Assembly: GCF_026646375.1 (NCBI RefSeq)
Contig: NZ_JAIPPU010000012.1
Coordinates: forward strand, 62,001 to 126,000
From: Acetobacterium wieringae
Lineage (GTDB): Bacteria > Bacillota > Clostridia > Eubacteriales > Eubacteriaceae
Length of the DNA stretch: 64,000 bases
Direction of reading: 5' to 3'
Each line of letters starts with the position of its first letter. The first letter of the stretch is position 1. Made by a program: the position numbers and the translations under genes. Shown one piece after another: positions 36,389-45,451 of the stretch. The notes beneath the pieces were generated by a model. It did not search any database and was not told where the DNA came from. It worked only from the letters and a program-made list of their open reading frames with translations.

Positions 36389-38584
36389 TTAGGTTGTCGG
36401 AGTTGTGGGATCCGTTGGCGTCGTTGGATCCGTTGGTTCCGTTGGCGTGGTCGGATCCGTTGGATCGGTTGGTTCGGTAGGTGTTGTGGGATCCGTTGGT
36501 TCCGTTGGTGTGGTTGGCTCCGTCGGCGTCGTTGGCGTGGTTGGCGTCGTTGGCGTTGTCGGTGTCGTTGGCGTCGTTGGGGTAGTATCCGTTTTAGTAT
36601 CCTCGTCTTTATTCGTCGTGCTGGTACCAGAATCTATCGATGAAGCTCCCGAAATTTCACCATCATTTGAAGTTCTTTCCATTTCGGTGATGGTCAACAG
36701 ATCCTGATCAATCACCATGCTGAGATAATTTCCATAGATACCTGCAGCCCGAGAGCTGCCCCCATAAAGCACATCATTTTCCGGCGTACCCAACCAGACC
36801 GAAGTGGTAAGATTCCCGGTGATACCTGTGAACCATAAATCTTTGTTGTCATGAGTCGTACCCGTTTTTCCTGCAGTTGTATAAATCTGAGCTGCCGCAG
36901 AACCCGTACCATAACTTACTACACCTTCTAATATGCTCATCATATTCGTCGCAGTGGTATCGGCCATTACTTTTTTAGACGTTGCACTTGCATCGCTTTT
37001 GGCATAGAGTACCTCGCCATTTACCTGTTCCATCTTTGTTATAAAATAGGGTTTATTATAAACACCGCCATTATTGAATACATTAAAGGCCGCTGCCATT
37101 TCTAGAGGTTTGATCCCATAGGTCATCCCACCTAATGCTGTTGCAAGATTGTAGTCTGTATCTTCAAATGTCGAGATGCCCATGGTTTGCATAAAAGCCA
37201 CTGCAGCTTCAGGCCCAACCTTATCGTATACTTTAACAGCCGGTATATTATACGAGTTAACCAGCGCCGTCCGGACTGTGACAGTACCATGATAGCTGCC
37301 ATCATAATTTTTAGGTGCATACCCGCCAAAGTCGGTATAAGTATCTGAAATTGTTGTCGAAGGAGTGATCAATCCCTTATCCATGGCTGCCGCATAGTAC
37401 AATGGTTTAATATTTGAACCGGGTTGTCTTGGCGTATTGGCCATATCAATCTGAGTATTTCCACCATAATAGGCTTTCACCGCACCATCCAGATCCACCG
37501 TCACTACAGCGCCGGTTTCATTGGGCATGTCGCCATCTAACGCATCAGTTAAAGACTCAATCGCATCTCCTTGCATGGCCGTGTTGATGGTTGTGTAAAT
37601 ACGATAGCCACCACTAGCAATATTTTCTTTGATATAATCAATCGCCTGGTCTTCCGTGATACCACGCTCCTGCATAACTGCCGAAGCTTTTAACCGCGCA
37701 TATTCATCGAGTGCTCGACCGACGTAAGCTTCGTAGTTATCGACAATCTGATCGTCATTATTGATAGTCGCTGGATCCCGAATTACCAGTTCAGTTGCAT
37801 AGGCAGCATCCGCTTCCTCTTGCGTAATGTATTTTTCTTTTACCATCCGAGTCAGCACTTCCAATTGACGTTTTTTGGCTGCTTCAAAATCAGTATTCGG
37901 TGCATAAGCACTTGGCGCTTGAGGCAAACCTGCCAGCATTGCCGCTTCGGCCAGATTAACCTGAGAAACAGGTTTATTAAAATAAGTCTGTGCTGCTTCT
38001 TCAATCCCATATGCGCCTGAGCCAAAATAATACTCATTGAAGTACATTTCCAAAATTTGTTCTTTGGTATACTTCTCTTCTAATTGGAGTGCTATAGAAA
38101 TTTCTTTTAGCTTTCGCACCAGAGACTGATTAAAATTCTGTTCCGTTGCAATATCAGGTAGGAACAGAACTCTGGCAAGTTGCTGAGTGATGGTGCTGGC
38201 ACCTTCACCAATACCATTACTGGCAATATTCGAAAAAAACGCTCGAACAATCCCCAGTAAATCAATTCCAAAATGATCATAAAAACGAGAATCCTCTACT
38301 GAAATCAGAGCCTGTTGTAATTGCACCGGAATTTGATCAATCGTCACATTGGTTCTGTTCTTCGTGTATAATTCAGCAATTAGTGCATTATCTGCTGAAT
38401 AAATCTCGGTTTTATCCTTGGCCTGATACTGATAATCCGAAATATCCATGCGGTTCGCAGCATAGATTGAGTACACGACCCCGACTCCTAGAATCCCCAG
38501 GACTAAAAGAACTATTAGCACTTTTACTCCAATATGTTTTTTCTTCTTACGTCTTTTTATCCCCTTGTTTTGCTTTTCACTCAT
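36389..38584 (-). CDS. Class A penicillin-binding protein (transglycosylase/transpeptidase)
   Basis: A 731-aa bifunctional murein synthase: basic N-terminus, one membrane segment (about 23-45), a GT51 transglycosylase (about 60-235: EDSRFYDHFGID, GASTITQQLAR, EMYFNEYYFG) and a transpeptidase with SNIK, SYN and KTGT motifs. The C-terminus ends in about 65 residues of Thr-x-Pro repeats, a likely wall-spanning linker. It polymerises and cross-links peptidoglycan outside the membrane. Family-level identity is clear; the paralogue name (PbpF/MrcA-like) is not. Confidence 0.93.
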   Translation of the reverse strand: MSEKQNKGIKRRKKKKHIGVKVLIVLLVLGILGVGVVYSIYAANRMDISDYQYQAKDKTEIYSADNALIAELYTKNRTNVTIDQIPVQLQQALISVEDSRFYDHFGIDLLGIVRAFFSNIASNGIGEGASTITQQLARVLFLPDIATEQNFNQSLVRKLKEISIALQLEEKYTKEQILEMYFNEYYFGSGAYGIEEAAQTYFNKPVSQVNLAEAAMLAGLPQAPSAYAPNTDFEAAKKRQLEVLTRMVKEKYITQEEADAAYATELVIRDPATINNDDQIVDNYEAYVGRALDEYARLKASAVMQERGITEDQAIDYIKENIASGGYRIYTTINTAMQGDAIESLTDALDGDMPNETGAVVTVDLDGAVKAYYGGNTQIDMANTPRQPGSNIKPLYYAAAMDKGLITPSTTISDTYTDFGGYAPKNYDGSYHGTVTVRTALVNSYNIPAVKVYDKVGPEAAVAFMQTMGISTFEDTDYNLATALGGMTYGIKPLEMAAAFNVFNNGGVYNKPYFITKMEQVNGEVLYAKSDASATSKKVMADTTATNMMSILEGVVSYGTGSAAAQIYTTAGKTGTTHDNKDLWFTGITGNLTTSVWLGTPENDVLYGGSSRAAGIYGNYLSMVIDQDLLTITEMERTSNDGEISGASSIDSGTSTTNKDEDTKTDTTPTTPTTPTTPTTPTTPTTPTEPTTPTEPTDPTTPTEPTDPTDPTTPTEPTDPTTPTDPTTPTT
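36392..36586 (-). repeat. Tandem 9-bp repeat encoding Thr-[Thr/Glu/Asp]-Pro
   Basis: About 21 tandem codon triplets of the pattern T-(T/E/D)-P form the last 65 residues of the penicillin-binding protein. Copies nearest the catalytic domain are TTP, whereas the distal ones alternate TEP, TDP and TTP. Such repeats are prone to copy-number change. The opposite strand stays open as a Val/Gly-rich frame, which is only a shadow of the repeat. Confidence 0.9.
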
Positions 38585-38597
38585 TCCATCACCTTTT

Positions 38598-39548
38598 CTA
38601 TATTTTATCTATTAGACGCTTTCGAAGGTCTAACAATTCGTTGTTATACTCAGCCAAAACACACAAATTCTTTTTTCGAGGCAGCGACAACTCCAAACAT
38701 TGCGCGTGTAGAGCCTGATGAGACATTCCAAAAGAATCGTATTCTTTATCATCGTCATGATACAAGGGATCGCCAATAACGGGATTCCCCAAATATTTCA
38801 AATGAACTCTAATTTGGTGGGTTCGTCCGGTTTCCAACACCAACTCAACCAGCGAAGCATCCTTATACTCTTCCAGTACCCGATACCGGGTAACAGATGG
38901 CTTTCCAGACTCCATAACGATCCGATGAATACTGTCTTCATAGGGTTGTCCGATTGGAGCATCAATAATTCCCACTTCAGCAGGAAGCCGTCCATGAACA
39001 AATGCATGATAAACCTTCTTCACCTTACCAGAATTCATTTCTTTTTGTACATAATGATGCACATATTTATTCTTAGCTATCGCAACAATACCGGTGGTAT
39101 CTCGATCCAATCGATTGATAAAGCGAATCTTCGCTGTAGTCCCCCGTTCCTGCCAGTAATAACTAATGAAATTTGCCAGTGTATCCAATTGATGGCTCTT
39201 CGTGGGATGTGTCACACAAAATGGCGGTTTATTGACGACTAAAAGCTCTTCATCTTCATAAATAACGTTAAGTTTACCCGCTACCGGTTCCCCATCGATA
39301 TCTTCACGGGGCATTTTAATCTCAATGATATCGCCTGGTTTGATTTGTTGTCCCAGAAAACACTCCTTGTGATTCAAACTGATCTTTCCAATCCGTTTAA
39401 TTTCTCTGATTAGTCGACTGGAATAACTATAACGACTGATCAGTTCTTCCCTGACCTGCTTTTCATGATTGTCTGATATTTGATAAGTATAGATGAGACT
39501 TATAATTCTACCCCCGAATCTGACCTGAATAAAAACTGTTTGTTTCAA
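38598..39548 (-). CDS. RluA-family 23S rRNA/tRNA pseudouridine synthase
   Basis: Up to 316 aa. An S4-like N-terminal region (about 45-95) is followed by the catalytic domain with NRLDRDTTG, which contains the catalytic Asp, and the ETGRTHQIRVHL motif. It converts uridine to pseudouridine in rRNA or tRNA; RluD-like is the best guess. The start is uncertain: the TTG at 39548 has no ribosome-binding site, and a GGGGG tract about 35 bp downstream is not followed by a standard start codon. A deletion-free frame is present throughout. Confidence 0.88.
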   Translation of the reverse strand: MKQTVFIQVRFGGRIISLIYTYQISDNHEKQVREELISRYSYSSRLIREIKRIGKISLNHKECFLGQQIKPGDIIEIKMPREDIDGEPVAGKLNVIYEDEELLVVNKPPFCVTHPTKSHQLDTLANFISYYWQERGTTAKIRFINRLDRDTTGIVAIAKNKYVHHYVQKEMNSGKVKKVYHAFVHGRLPAEVGIIDAPIGQPYEDSIHRIVMESGKPSVTRYRVLEEYKDASLVELVLETGRTHQIRVHLKYLGNPVIGDPLYHDDDKEYDSFGMSHQALHAQCLELSLPRKKNLCVLAEYNNELLDLRKRLIDKI

Positions 39549-39624
39549 TCAGTTTCTGATTTGTCCGTAATGACGCATTATGCAATTTAGTATGAAACTA
39601 TGTAGCAATAAAAACATGCATCCT

Positions 39625-39717
39625 ATTATACCTTAATTTGAACAAAGTCGATAATTTTTTATTTTTAAATTATTATATCGTGTTTTTTGTATAATACACA
39701 ATTATAACTTTCGGTCA
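39625..39717 (-). promoter_or_regulatory. Promoter region upstream of the pseudouridine synthase
   Basis: Two candidate promoters read on the minus strand: TTGACC-16 bp-TATTAT (about 39690-39717), and a TATAAT at 39625-39630 with a weak -35. Either could give a leader of 70-130 nt before the gene. The flanking DNA is strongly AT-rich. Confidence 0.4.
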
Positions 39718-39784
39718 ATGATAATGTGATCCGGCACTGAGATCTCAATTCACTTCTATTAAAAATACCCTTTCGAGTCTCGAT

Positions 39785-39923
39785 GCAAATAAAAACTTAT
39801 AAATCTGCATTGCTTAAGCGTTACGCCATGGAGGATCATTCTCTTCAGGGTTGTTCATCTTCAGGCGGTTTCTTAATTCAACGTTGATCCTCAGATTTAT
39901 CGTTCACCATATGCCATATTATA
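39785..39923 (-). ncRNA. Candidate structured small RNA (unassigned class)
   Basis: In the 529-bp gap between rnfB and the pseudouridine synthase, a TATAAT (39918-39923) with a weak -35 precedes a roughly 125-nt segment with two nested perfect stems: ATAAATCTG/CAGATTTAT (39892-39900 with 39799-39807), and GAGGATC/GATCCTC (39886-39892 with 39831-39837). A small GCGTAACGC hairpin lies in the bulge, and a T5 tract follows the closing stem. It matches no riboswitch I know. A short reading frame ending PEENDPPWRNA crosses it, so a small peptide is an alternative. Confidence 0.35.
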
Positions 39924-40028
39924 TCGACAATACCACCATTTTAACAGAAAGCAAGACCATTTTATACATCTTTCCTAAAATTCTCATTAAAAATTTAGAC
40001 AATCACGAAATTGTCATAAATTCTTCAT

Positions 40029-40061
40029 AAAAAAAGACTCTCCATTTTTCAATGAAGAGTC
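40029..40061 (-). terminator. Terminator of the rnf operon
   Basis: An 11-bp stem with one G-U pair (GACTCTTCATT/AATGGAGAGTC, loop GAAA) is followed by seven U residues, 17 bp after the rnfB stop codon. Confidence 0.93.
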
Positions 40062-40077
40062 CTGTGAAAATTGTAGA

Positions 40078-41079
40078 TTATTTGGTTTTATTAGGTCGCA
40101 TTTCAATGGCATTTTTCTTACATTTATTAAAGCAGATGCCACAGCCGATACATTTTTCATGATCAATAACGTATGGCGGCTTTTTGATTTCACCGGAAAT
40201 TGCTTCGACTGGACAGTTTTTTGCGCAGGCGCCACAACCAATACAATTTGCATCAATGATATATGCTGTCTTCTTACCTGTTTCAACATCACCAGAAATA
40301 GTACGCATTGGACATTTCACAACACATTCATAGCATTGAACACACTTATCATAATCGATTTTTGCAATATTATTCTCAACCTTAACAGCTTCAAACTTAC
40401 ACGCTTTAACGCAAGCCCCGCATCCAATACAAGCTGTTGTACAGACCAGTTTTGCTGTTTTACCTTTGTCTTTGTTATTACATTTAACAATAACATCCTG
40501 AGCGGCCGGAACCAGATTCATAATCGCTTTGGGGCAGGCATCAACACATTTGCCACAAGAAGTACATTTATCCGGGTCAATTTTCGGTAACCCGTCTTCT
40601 CCCATAACAATCGCATTAAAAGGACACACTGATTTACAGGTTCCTAAGCCCATACAACCGTATCGGCAGCCTTTCGCACCACCGGAAGCAATCATCGCTT
40701 CCCGACAATCCATTTCACCATAGTACTCGGCCCGATTTGGAGCGGTTTCACAGGTTCCCTGACAAATGACGGTGGCCACCTTTTTAACTGCACTGCCGGC
40801 TTCCATACCCATAATTTCTGCAATAGCAGCGGCGCAATCAGCACCACCAACTGGACAGGCATCAATCCCCGCCGTTCCTTCGACAATATTGGATGCTAAA
40901 GCATCACAGCCCGGTAAACCACAACCACCGCAGTTCGCACCAGGAAGAGCTGCACGCACTAATGGCACACGAGGATCTTCGTAAACTTCAAATACCTTCG
41001 CTGCAATAGCAAGTCCAATTCCAAATACTAAACCAAACGCGCCGAGGATAACGACTGGTATTAAAATCTCATTCAACAT
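40078..41079 (-). CDS. rnfB: Rnf complex subunit B, polyferredoxin
   Basis: At 333 aa this RnfB is much longer than proteobacterial forms. An N-terminal membrane anchor (about 5-25) is followed by a CGGCGLPGC cluster and six further four-Cys motifs, one atypical (CRYGCMGLGTCKSVCP) and five of ferredoxin type (e.g. CTSCGKCVDACP, CIGCGACVKACK). It is the likely entry site for electrons from reduced ferredoxin. The multi-cluster form is characteristic of acetogens such as Acetobacterium. It is the last rnf gene. Confidence 0.97.
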   Translation of the reverse strand: MLNEILIPVVILGAFGLVFGIGLAIAAKVFEVYEDPRVPLVRAALPGANCGGCGLPGCDALASNIVEGTAGIDACPVGGADCAAAIAEIMGMEAGSAVKKVATVICQGTCETAPNRAEYYGEMDCREAMIASGGAKGCRYGCMGLGTCKSVCPFNAIVMGEDGLPKIDPDKCTSCGKCVDACPKAIMNLVPAAQDVIVKCNNKDKGKTAKLVCTTACIGCGACVKACKFEAVKVENNIAKIDYDKCVQCYECVVKCPMRTISGDVETGKKTAYIIDANCIGCGACAKNCPVEAISGEIKKPPYVIDHEKCIGCGICFNKCKKNAIEMRPNKTK

Positions 41080-41091
41080 TTCCGTATCCTC

Positions 41092-41670
41092 CTAACCTAA
41101 CTTCATTCCGGAGAATCCCAGAAATGCGATCGCCATTAAACCTGCCGTTAACAACGCAATAGGAAATCCTTCCAATGCTTTGGGCACAGCTGACGTTTCA
41201 AGTCGCTCACGAATACCAGCAAACAGTACGATCGCCAATGTAAAACCAAGAGCCGCACCAACACCGTTGAAGATGGTTTCGATAAAATTGTATTCATTTT
41301 GAATATTAATTAAAGCTACCCCAAGTACTGCACAGTTTGTGGTAATCAATGGCAGATAGACTCCCAGCGCCTGATAGAGTGATGGGCTGGATTTTTTGAT
41401 AATCATTTCGACTAATTGAACCAATGCAGCAATGATCAAAATAAATGCAATTGTCTGCAGGTAACCAAGACTCAGCGGATCAAGAATCGAATACTGAACC
41501 ACATAGGTAATGGCAGAAGCAAGCGCCATTACAAAGGTTACCGCAACTCCCATCCCCACAGCGGTTTCAACTTGCTTTGAAACCCCTAAAAACGGACAAA
41601 TACCTAAAAATCGCGACAGTACAAAGTTATTTACAAAAATTGCACTGATCATTATAAAAATTAAAGTCAT
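41092..41670 (-). CDS. rnfA: Rnf complex subunit A
   Basis: A 192-aa integral membrane protein with six predicted segments and the conserved NNFVLSRFLGICPFLGVS sequence near the N-terminus, whose Cys is thought to help hold an intramembrane iron-sulfur centre with RnfE. With RnfE it forms the core of the ferredoxin:NAD+ oxidoreductase ion pump. It follows rnfE by 12 bp. Confidence 0.97.
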   Translation of the reverse strand: MTLIFIMISAIFVNNFVLSRFLGICPFLGVSKQVETAVGMGVAVTFVMALASAITYVVQYSILDPLSLGYLQTIAFILIIAALVQLVEMIIKKSSPSLYQALGVYLPLITTNCAVLGVALINIQNEYNFIETIFNGVGAALGFTLAIVLFAGIRERLETSAVPKALEGFPIALLTAGLMAIAFLGFSGMKLG

Positions 41671-41682
41671 CGATATCTCCCC

Positions 41683-42273
41683 CTATGCCTTTTTCGTTTT
41701 CCAGTTAATGAGGCCAATCAAAAGACCAAGGGTTAAAAATGCCCCAGGAGGCAGAATCATTAACAACACTGGTTCATAGGCGGCACCAAATAAAGAAAAT
41801 CCGAAGATGCTGCCAGCTCCTAAAATTTCGCGGATTGATCCTAAAACTGTTAAGGCTAATGTAAAACCTAGACCCATTCCAACAGCGTCAGCAAAAGAAT
41901 CCGCAATGCCATTTGAAAAAGCAAATGCTTCTGCACGCGCCAGGATAATACAGTTAACAACAATCAAAGGGATAAAAATACCCAATGCCGCATCAAGTGC
42001 CGGCACATAGGCCTTCATCAACATCCCGACAATTGTAACAAAAGAGGCTATTACAACGACAAAGGCCGGAATTCTGATATTATCCGGTATTACTTTTCGC
42101 AAAGCTGAGATCGCCACATTCGAACCAATCAATACCAACATGGTTGCCAGTCCCATCCCCATACCGTTGATGGCTGATGTAGTAACCGCAAGGGTTGGAC
42201 ACATCCCCAATACAAGTACAAAGGTGGGATTTTCTCGGATGATTCCTCGAGTCAAATTTTTCATAAAATTCAT
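41683..42273 (-). CDS. rnfE: Rnf complex subunit E
   Basis: A 196-aa integral membrane protein homologous to RnfA, with the matching [17 protein letters not shown] sequence near the N-terminus containing the conserved Cys. It has about six membrane segments in inverted topology to RnfA. It lies 13 bp after rnfG and 12 bp before rnfA. Confidence 0.97.
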   Translation of the reverse strand: MNFMKNLTRGIIRENPTFVLVLGMCPTLAVTTSAINGMGMGLATMLVLIGSNVAISALRKVIPDNIRIPAFVVVIASFVTIVGMLMKAYVPALDAALGIFIPLIVVNCIILARAEAFAFSNGIADSFADAVGMGLGFTLALTVLGSIREILGAGSIFGFSLFGAAYEPVLLMILPPGAFLTLGLLIGLINWKTKKA

Positions 42274-42286
42274 CTTGCGTTCCCTC

Positions 42287-42910
42287 CTATTCTGATAAAG
42301 TCTGGTAAACCTGGATTGAGACGTTTACCCCAGATGTAACCGCTCTTGAAGTAATTGTTGATCCAGTGATGGCCTGAATTTCATTGCTACCTTCTTTGAC
42401 AGTACCTTTGACTACCACCAACTCTTCTTCTGCTGATTTTCCAGTAAACTGATCATTCCATTCTCCGGCTGCCAGGGCACCTAAGCCTGGGGTTTCGTTA
42501 TGCTTAATAATCGTAATACCTGTGATGACACCGTCAGACGAAATACCCGTTAAAACTTGAACTTCTCCTGCATAACCGCTGGTAGGTCCGGTCTTTACCG
42601 TATATCCCACCGTTTCGCCATTATTTGTGCCAATATAAACTTCCATCAGTTCTTCCGGTTTTTCCATGCCAATTTCAGTAGCAATTTTTGCTACATCTTC
42701 CTCCGGAACTTGTTCGAATTCAGTGGCATCTGGCAGTACTTCCTGCCGTGCTTCCGTATTTGCATCAATATTCATCTGTTCGATGGTAGGAGCTGTTACG
42801 TAATTGGTTAAAGCCAAGGCGCAGGCGGCTACAGCAGAAATAACCAACAAAATAAGTCCGAGTTTAAATACGACTTTCCAGTCAATTTGTACTTTCTCTT
42901 TTGCTTCCAT
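42287..42910 (-). CDS. rnfG: Rnf complex subunit G, FMN-binding protein
   Basis: A 207-aa protein with one N-terminal membrane segment (about 14-34) and an extracytoplasmic FMN-binding domain. The covalent flavinylation motif is AITGSTITS near residue 182, matching the S(T)GAT-type sequence whose last Thr carries FMN via a phosphoester. It relays electrons between RnfD and RnfC/E parts of the pump. Its start overlaps the rnfD stop by one base. Confidence 0.96.
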   Translation of the reverse strand: MEAKEKVQIDWKVVFKLGLILLVISAVAACALALTNYVTAPTIEQMNIDANTEARQEVLPDATEFEQVPEEDVAKIATEIGMEKPEELMEVYIGTNNGETVGYTVKTGPTSGYAGEVQVLTGISSDGVITGITIIKHNETPGLGALAAGEWNDQFTGKSAEEELVVVKGTVKEGSNEIQAITGSTITSRAVTSGVNVSIQVYQTLSE

Positions 42911-43869
42911 TATGCCTTTGCCTCCTTTTTGATTTTAGTCACACCATAGATTCGCTCTTTGGTGAAGCGTTCAATTAGAGGTGTTGCAACATTCATCAGT
43001 AAGATCGAGTACGAACATCCTTCAGGATATCCACCATAGATACGAATGATCATGGTAATCAGTCCACAACCAACAGCATAGATGATTTGACCTTTTGGAG
43101 TAACTGGAGACGAAGCGTAATCAGTTGCCATAAAGAAGGCACCTAAAACGACACCACCTGAAACAATATGGACAATTGGATCTTGCCCTACTAACAAAGC
43201 AAAAATACCAATGGTTAATAAGTAGATAACTGGTATTCTCCAGCTAATAATTCCTTTAATAATCAGGTATACTCCACCGATTAATAAAGCCAGTGCAGAA
43301 ATTTCTCCGATACAGCCATAAACCCCGTTTAATCCGGTAAAAAGATCCAGTGTTGACGGCATACTTGCCAAATCACCAGCTTTTAATAATGCCAGCGGAG
43401 TAGCTGTAGTAACCGTGTCCGTAACCGGAATATAAGCCGTACTGGTCATATGTCCTGGCCAGGATGCCAACAAAAAGGCACGTGCTGCCAGAGCTGGATT
43501 GATAAAATTCTGTCCTAATCCACCAAAACATTGTTTTACAATGGCAATGGCAAAAACAGAGCCTACAACAGCAATCCACCAGGGTGCATTAATTGGTAAG
43601 TTGAACGCTAGAAGCACACCTGTTACAACGGCGCTCCAGTCATTGACTGTGATCGGTTTTTTTAGCAGTTTTTGAATTACTGCTTCTGTAACAACTGACG
43701 AGATAATACAAATAGCTACTAGTGCCAATGCCCATACCCCAAAAACATATCCTGCGACAGCCAATGCAGGTAACAAAGCAATAATAACATTTTGCATAAT
43801 GTTGGCTGTTGAATGTTTTGCCCGGATATGAGGGGATGATGACACTGTAAGATTTAATTCATTCATCAA
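42910..43869 (-). CDS. rnfD: Rnf complex subunit D, flavin-carrying membrane subunit
   Basis: A 319-aa membrane protein with about nine segments. The sequence DTVTTATPLALL near residue 155 corresponds to the covalent FMN-binding Thr region of RnfD/NqrB. It is thought to be part of the ion-translocating path. In Acetobacterium woodii Rnf transports Na+; here this is inference from the similarity. It begins 8 bp after rnfC. Confidence 0.96.
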   Translation of the reverse strand: MMNELNLTVSSSPHIRAKHSTANIMQNVIIALLPALAVAGYVFGVWALALVAICIISSVVTEAVIQKLLKKPITVNDWSAVVTGVLLAFNLPINAPWWIAVVGSVFAIAIVKQCFGGLGQNFINPALAARAFLLASWPGHMTSTAYIPVTDTVTTATPLALLKAGDLASMPSTLDLFTGLNGVYGCIGEISALALLIGGVYLIIKGIISWRIPVIYLLTIGIFALLVGQDPIVHIVSGGVVLGAFFMATDYASSPVTPKGQIIYAVGCGLITMIIRIYGGYPEGCSYSILLMNVATPLIERFTKERIYGVTKIKKEAKA

Positions 43870-43877
43870 TATTCCTC

Positions 43878-45209
43878 CTAATTTCCTTTTCTTCGTTGTG
43901 CGATAATCTCACGTTTTGCCACGCGAATAGACGATACCAGGGTACGCTTTGCGGGACAGATATAAGAACAGCTTCCACATTCGATACAATCCATGGCATG
44001 ATTTGCTTCACATTTATCCCATTTATTTCGTTGAGAATACTCCGCAATATAAAGTGGCTGTAAATGAATTGGACAGACACCAACACATTTACCACAATGA
44101 ATACAATTTGAAGGCGCCGCAATCTTCGCTGACTCTTTCGTTAAACATAAAATTCCGGATGTTCCCTTCATTACTGGAATTTCAGTTTCAAACTGAGTGA
44201 CACCCATCATTGGTCCCCCAGAGATTACTTTTCCAGGATCAGCTGAAAACCCGCCACATTGATCAATAACAGATTGGAACGGAACGCCCACGCGAATTTC
44301 CATCGTCTGTGGATTTTTAATGGCATCCCCTGTACAGGTCAGATAACGCTTATACAACGGCATTCCTGTCGTCATGGATTCAGCGATTTGAGCAGCGGTT
44401 CCGACATTCATAACAACCACTCCGGCGTCAGCTGGCAACGCTCCCGAAGGAACTTCTCGACCCGTTATTGCCGCGATCAATTGTTTTTCAGCACCCTGCG
44501 GGTATTTCGTATGCAATGAATATACTTCTAATCTGCTATCGTTTCCAATAGCTTTTACCAGGGCTTCAATGGCATCGGTTTTGTTATCTTCTACCCCAAT
44601 AAATCCTTTTTCAACTCCAACCGCCTTCATTGCTACCTTAAGTCCCATGACAACCTTTTCAGCTTGATTTAACATCAAGTGATGATCGGCCGTTAAATAG
44701 GGCTCACATTCAGCACCATTTAAAACAACGCAATCAACTTTTTTGTCTGGTGGAATCGCCAGTTTTACATGCGTTGGGAACGTCGCCCCACCTAAACCGA
44801 CAATGCCGGAGTCCAATACCATTTTTTTTATGGCTTCTGCATCCATTTCTTCCAAAGTGCCATATGGTTTGATACTGGGATCGATGGTATCCAAACCGTC
44901 CGATTCAATAACGACTGCCATGATTCGGTCTCCCGATGCATGTGGACGTTCCTCAACCGCAACAACCGTTCCAGAAACGCTGGCATGTACCGGTGCGGAA
45001 ACAAACCCATTTGGTTCTCCAACTCTCTGGCCAAGAAACACCTGATCGCCTTTTTTCACAATTGGCGTACAAGGTGCCCCAATGTGCAGAGACATGGGTA
45101 TGATCACCATTTCCGGCTTTGCGCCAAAACCCAGAGGCACTTCAGCAGTACTTTCCTTTCTATAGGGTGGGTGGATTCCCCCCTTAAAGGTTCCATGTTT
45201 TACATTCAT
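43878..45209 (-). CDS. rnfC: Rnf complex subunit C, NADH-binding
   Basis: A 443-aa peripheral subunit. A flavin/NADH-binding domain with GLGGATFPTHVK is followed by an SLBB-like region and two C-terminal [4Fe-4S] motifs, CIHCGKCVGVCP and CIECGSCSYICP. It exchanges electrons with NAD+. It is the first rnf gene. GAGGGG lies 13 nt before the ATG, a rather long spacing. The leader is about 235 nt long if the promoter at 45452-45481 is used. Confidence 0.97.
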   Translation of the reverse strand: MNVKHGTFKGGIHPPYRKESTAEVPLGFGAKPEMVIIPMSLHIGAPCTPIVKKGDQVFLGQRVGEPNGFVSAPVHASVSGTVVAVEERPHASGDRIMAVVIESDGLDTIDPSIKPYGTLEEMDAEAIKKMVLDSGIVGLGGATFPTHVKLAIPPDKKVDCVVLNGAECEPYLTADHHLMLNQAEKVVMGLKVAMKAVGVEKGFIGVEDNKTDAIEALVKAIGNDSRLEVYSLHTKYPQGAEKQLIAAITGREVPSGALPADAGVVVMNVGTAAQIAESMTTGMPLYKRYLTCTGDAIKNPQTMEIRVGVPFQSVIDQCGGFSADPGKVISGGPMMGVTQFETEIPVMKGTSGILCLTKESAKIAAPSNCIHCGKCVGVCPIHLQPLYIAEYSQRNKWDKCEANHAMDCIECGSCSYICPAKRTLVSSIRVAKREIIAQRRKGN

Positions 45210-45358
45210 CTTAAGTCAAACACCCCTCAAATTAAATTTTTTACACAAGAGAAACTGTATACTTGTATATATAGGCAGTATCATAACATATAAATTATTT
45301 TTTTTCCATACGAATTGATAAATTTGTTTAAAATAATACTGTGCCCGCTGGGCCCATA

Positions 45359-45418
45359 AAAAAAATGATAATTTATAGTTCTAAAAGTGTAAATTCTAGA
45401 CCATAATTATCATTTTAA
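45359..45418 (-). terminator. Terminator-like hairpin in the rnf leader
   Basis: On the minus strand a perfect 10-bp AT-rich repeat, AAATGATAAT with ATTATCATTT, encloses about 33 nt and is followed directly by a run of U residues. It lies 117 bp after the aminopeptidase stop and 150 bp before rnfC. It can end the upstream transcript, but the best rnf promoter is upstream of it, so it may also attenuate rnf. Confidence 0.6.
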
Positions 45419-45451
45419 GGTGAACATTTATCTGACGAAAATCACAAATGG

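Noticed and set aside
36405..36707. Val/Gly/Ser-rich frame on the + strand
   Set aside because: It is the reverse complement of the Thr-x-Pro repeat of the penicillin-binding protein, so its openness is a by-product of the repeat.
39730..39790. TPP-riboswitch-like CTGAGA and ACCCTTT words on the + strand
   Set aside because: The remaining conserved TPP elements are missing, and no thiamine gene is nearby.
45340..45360. GCCC-GCT-GGGC hairpin near an A/T run
   Set aside because: On the minus strand the T run precedes rather than follows the stem, and the stem is only 4 bp, so it is not a terminator.
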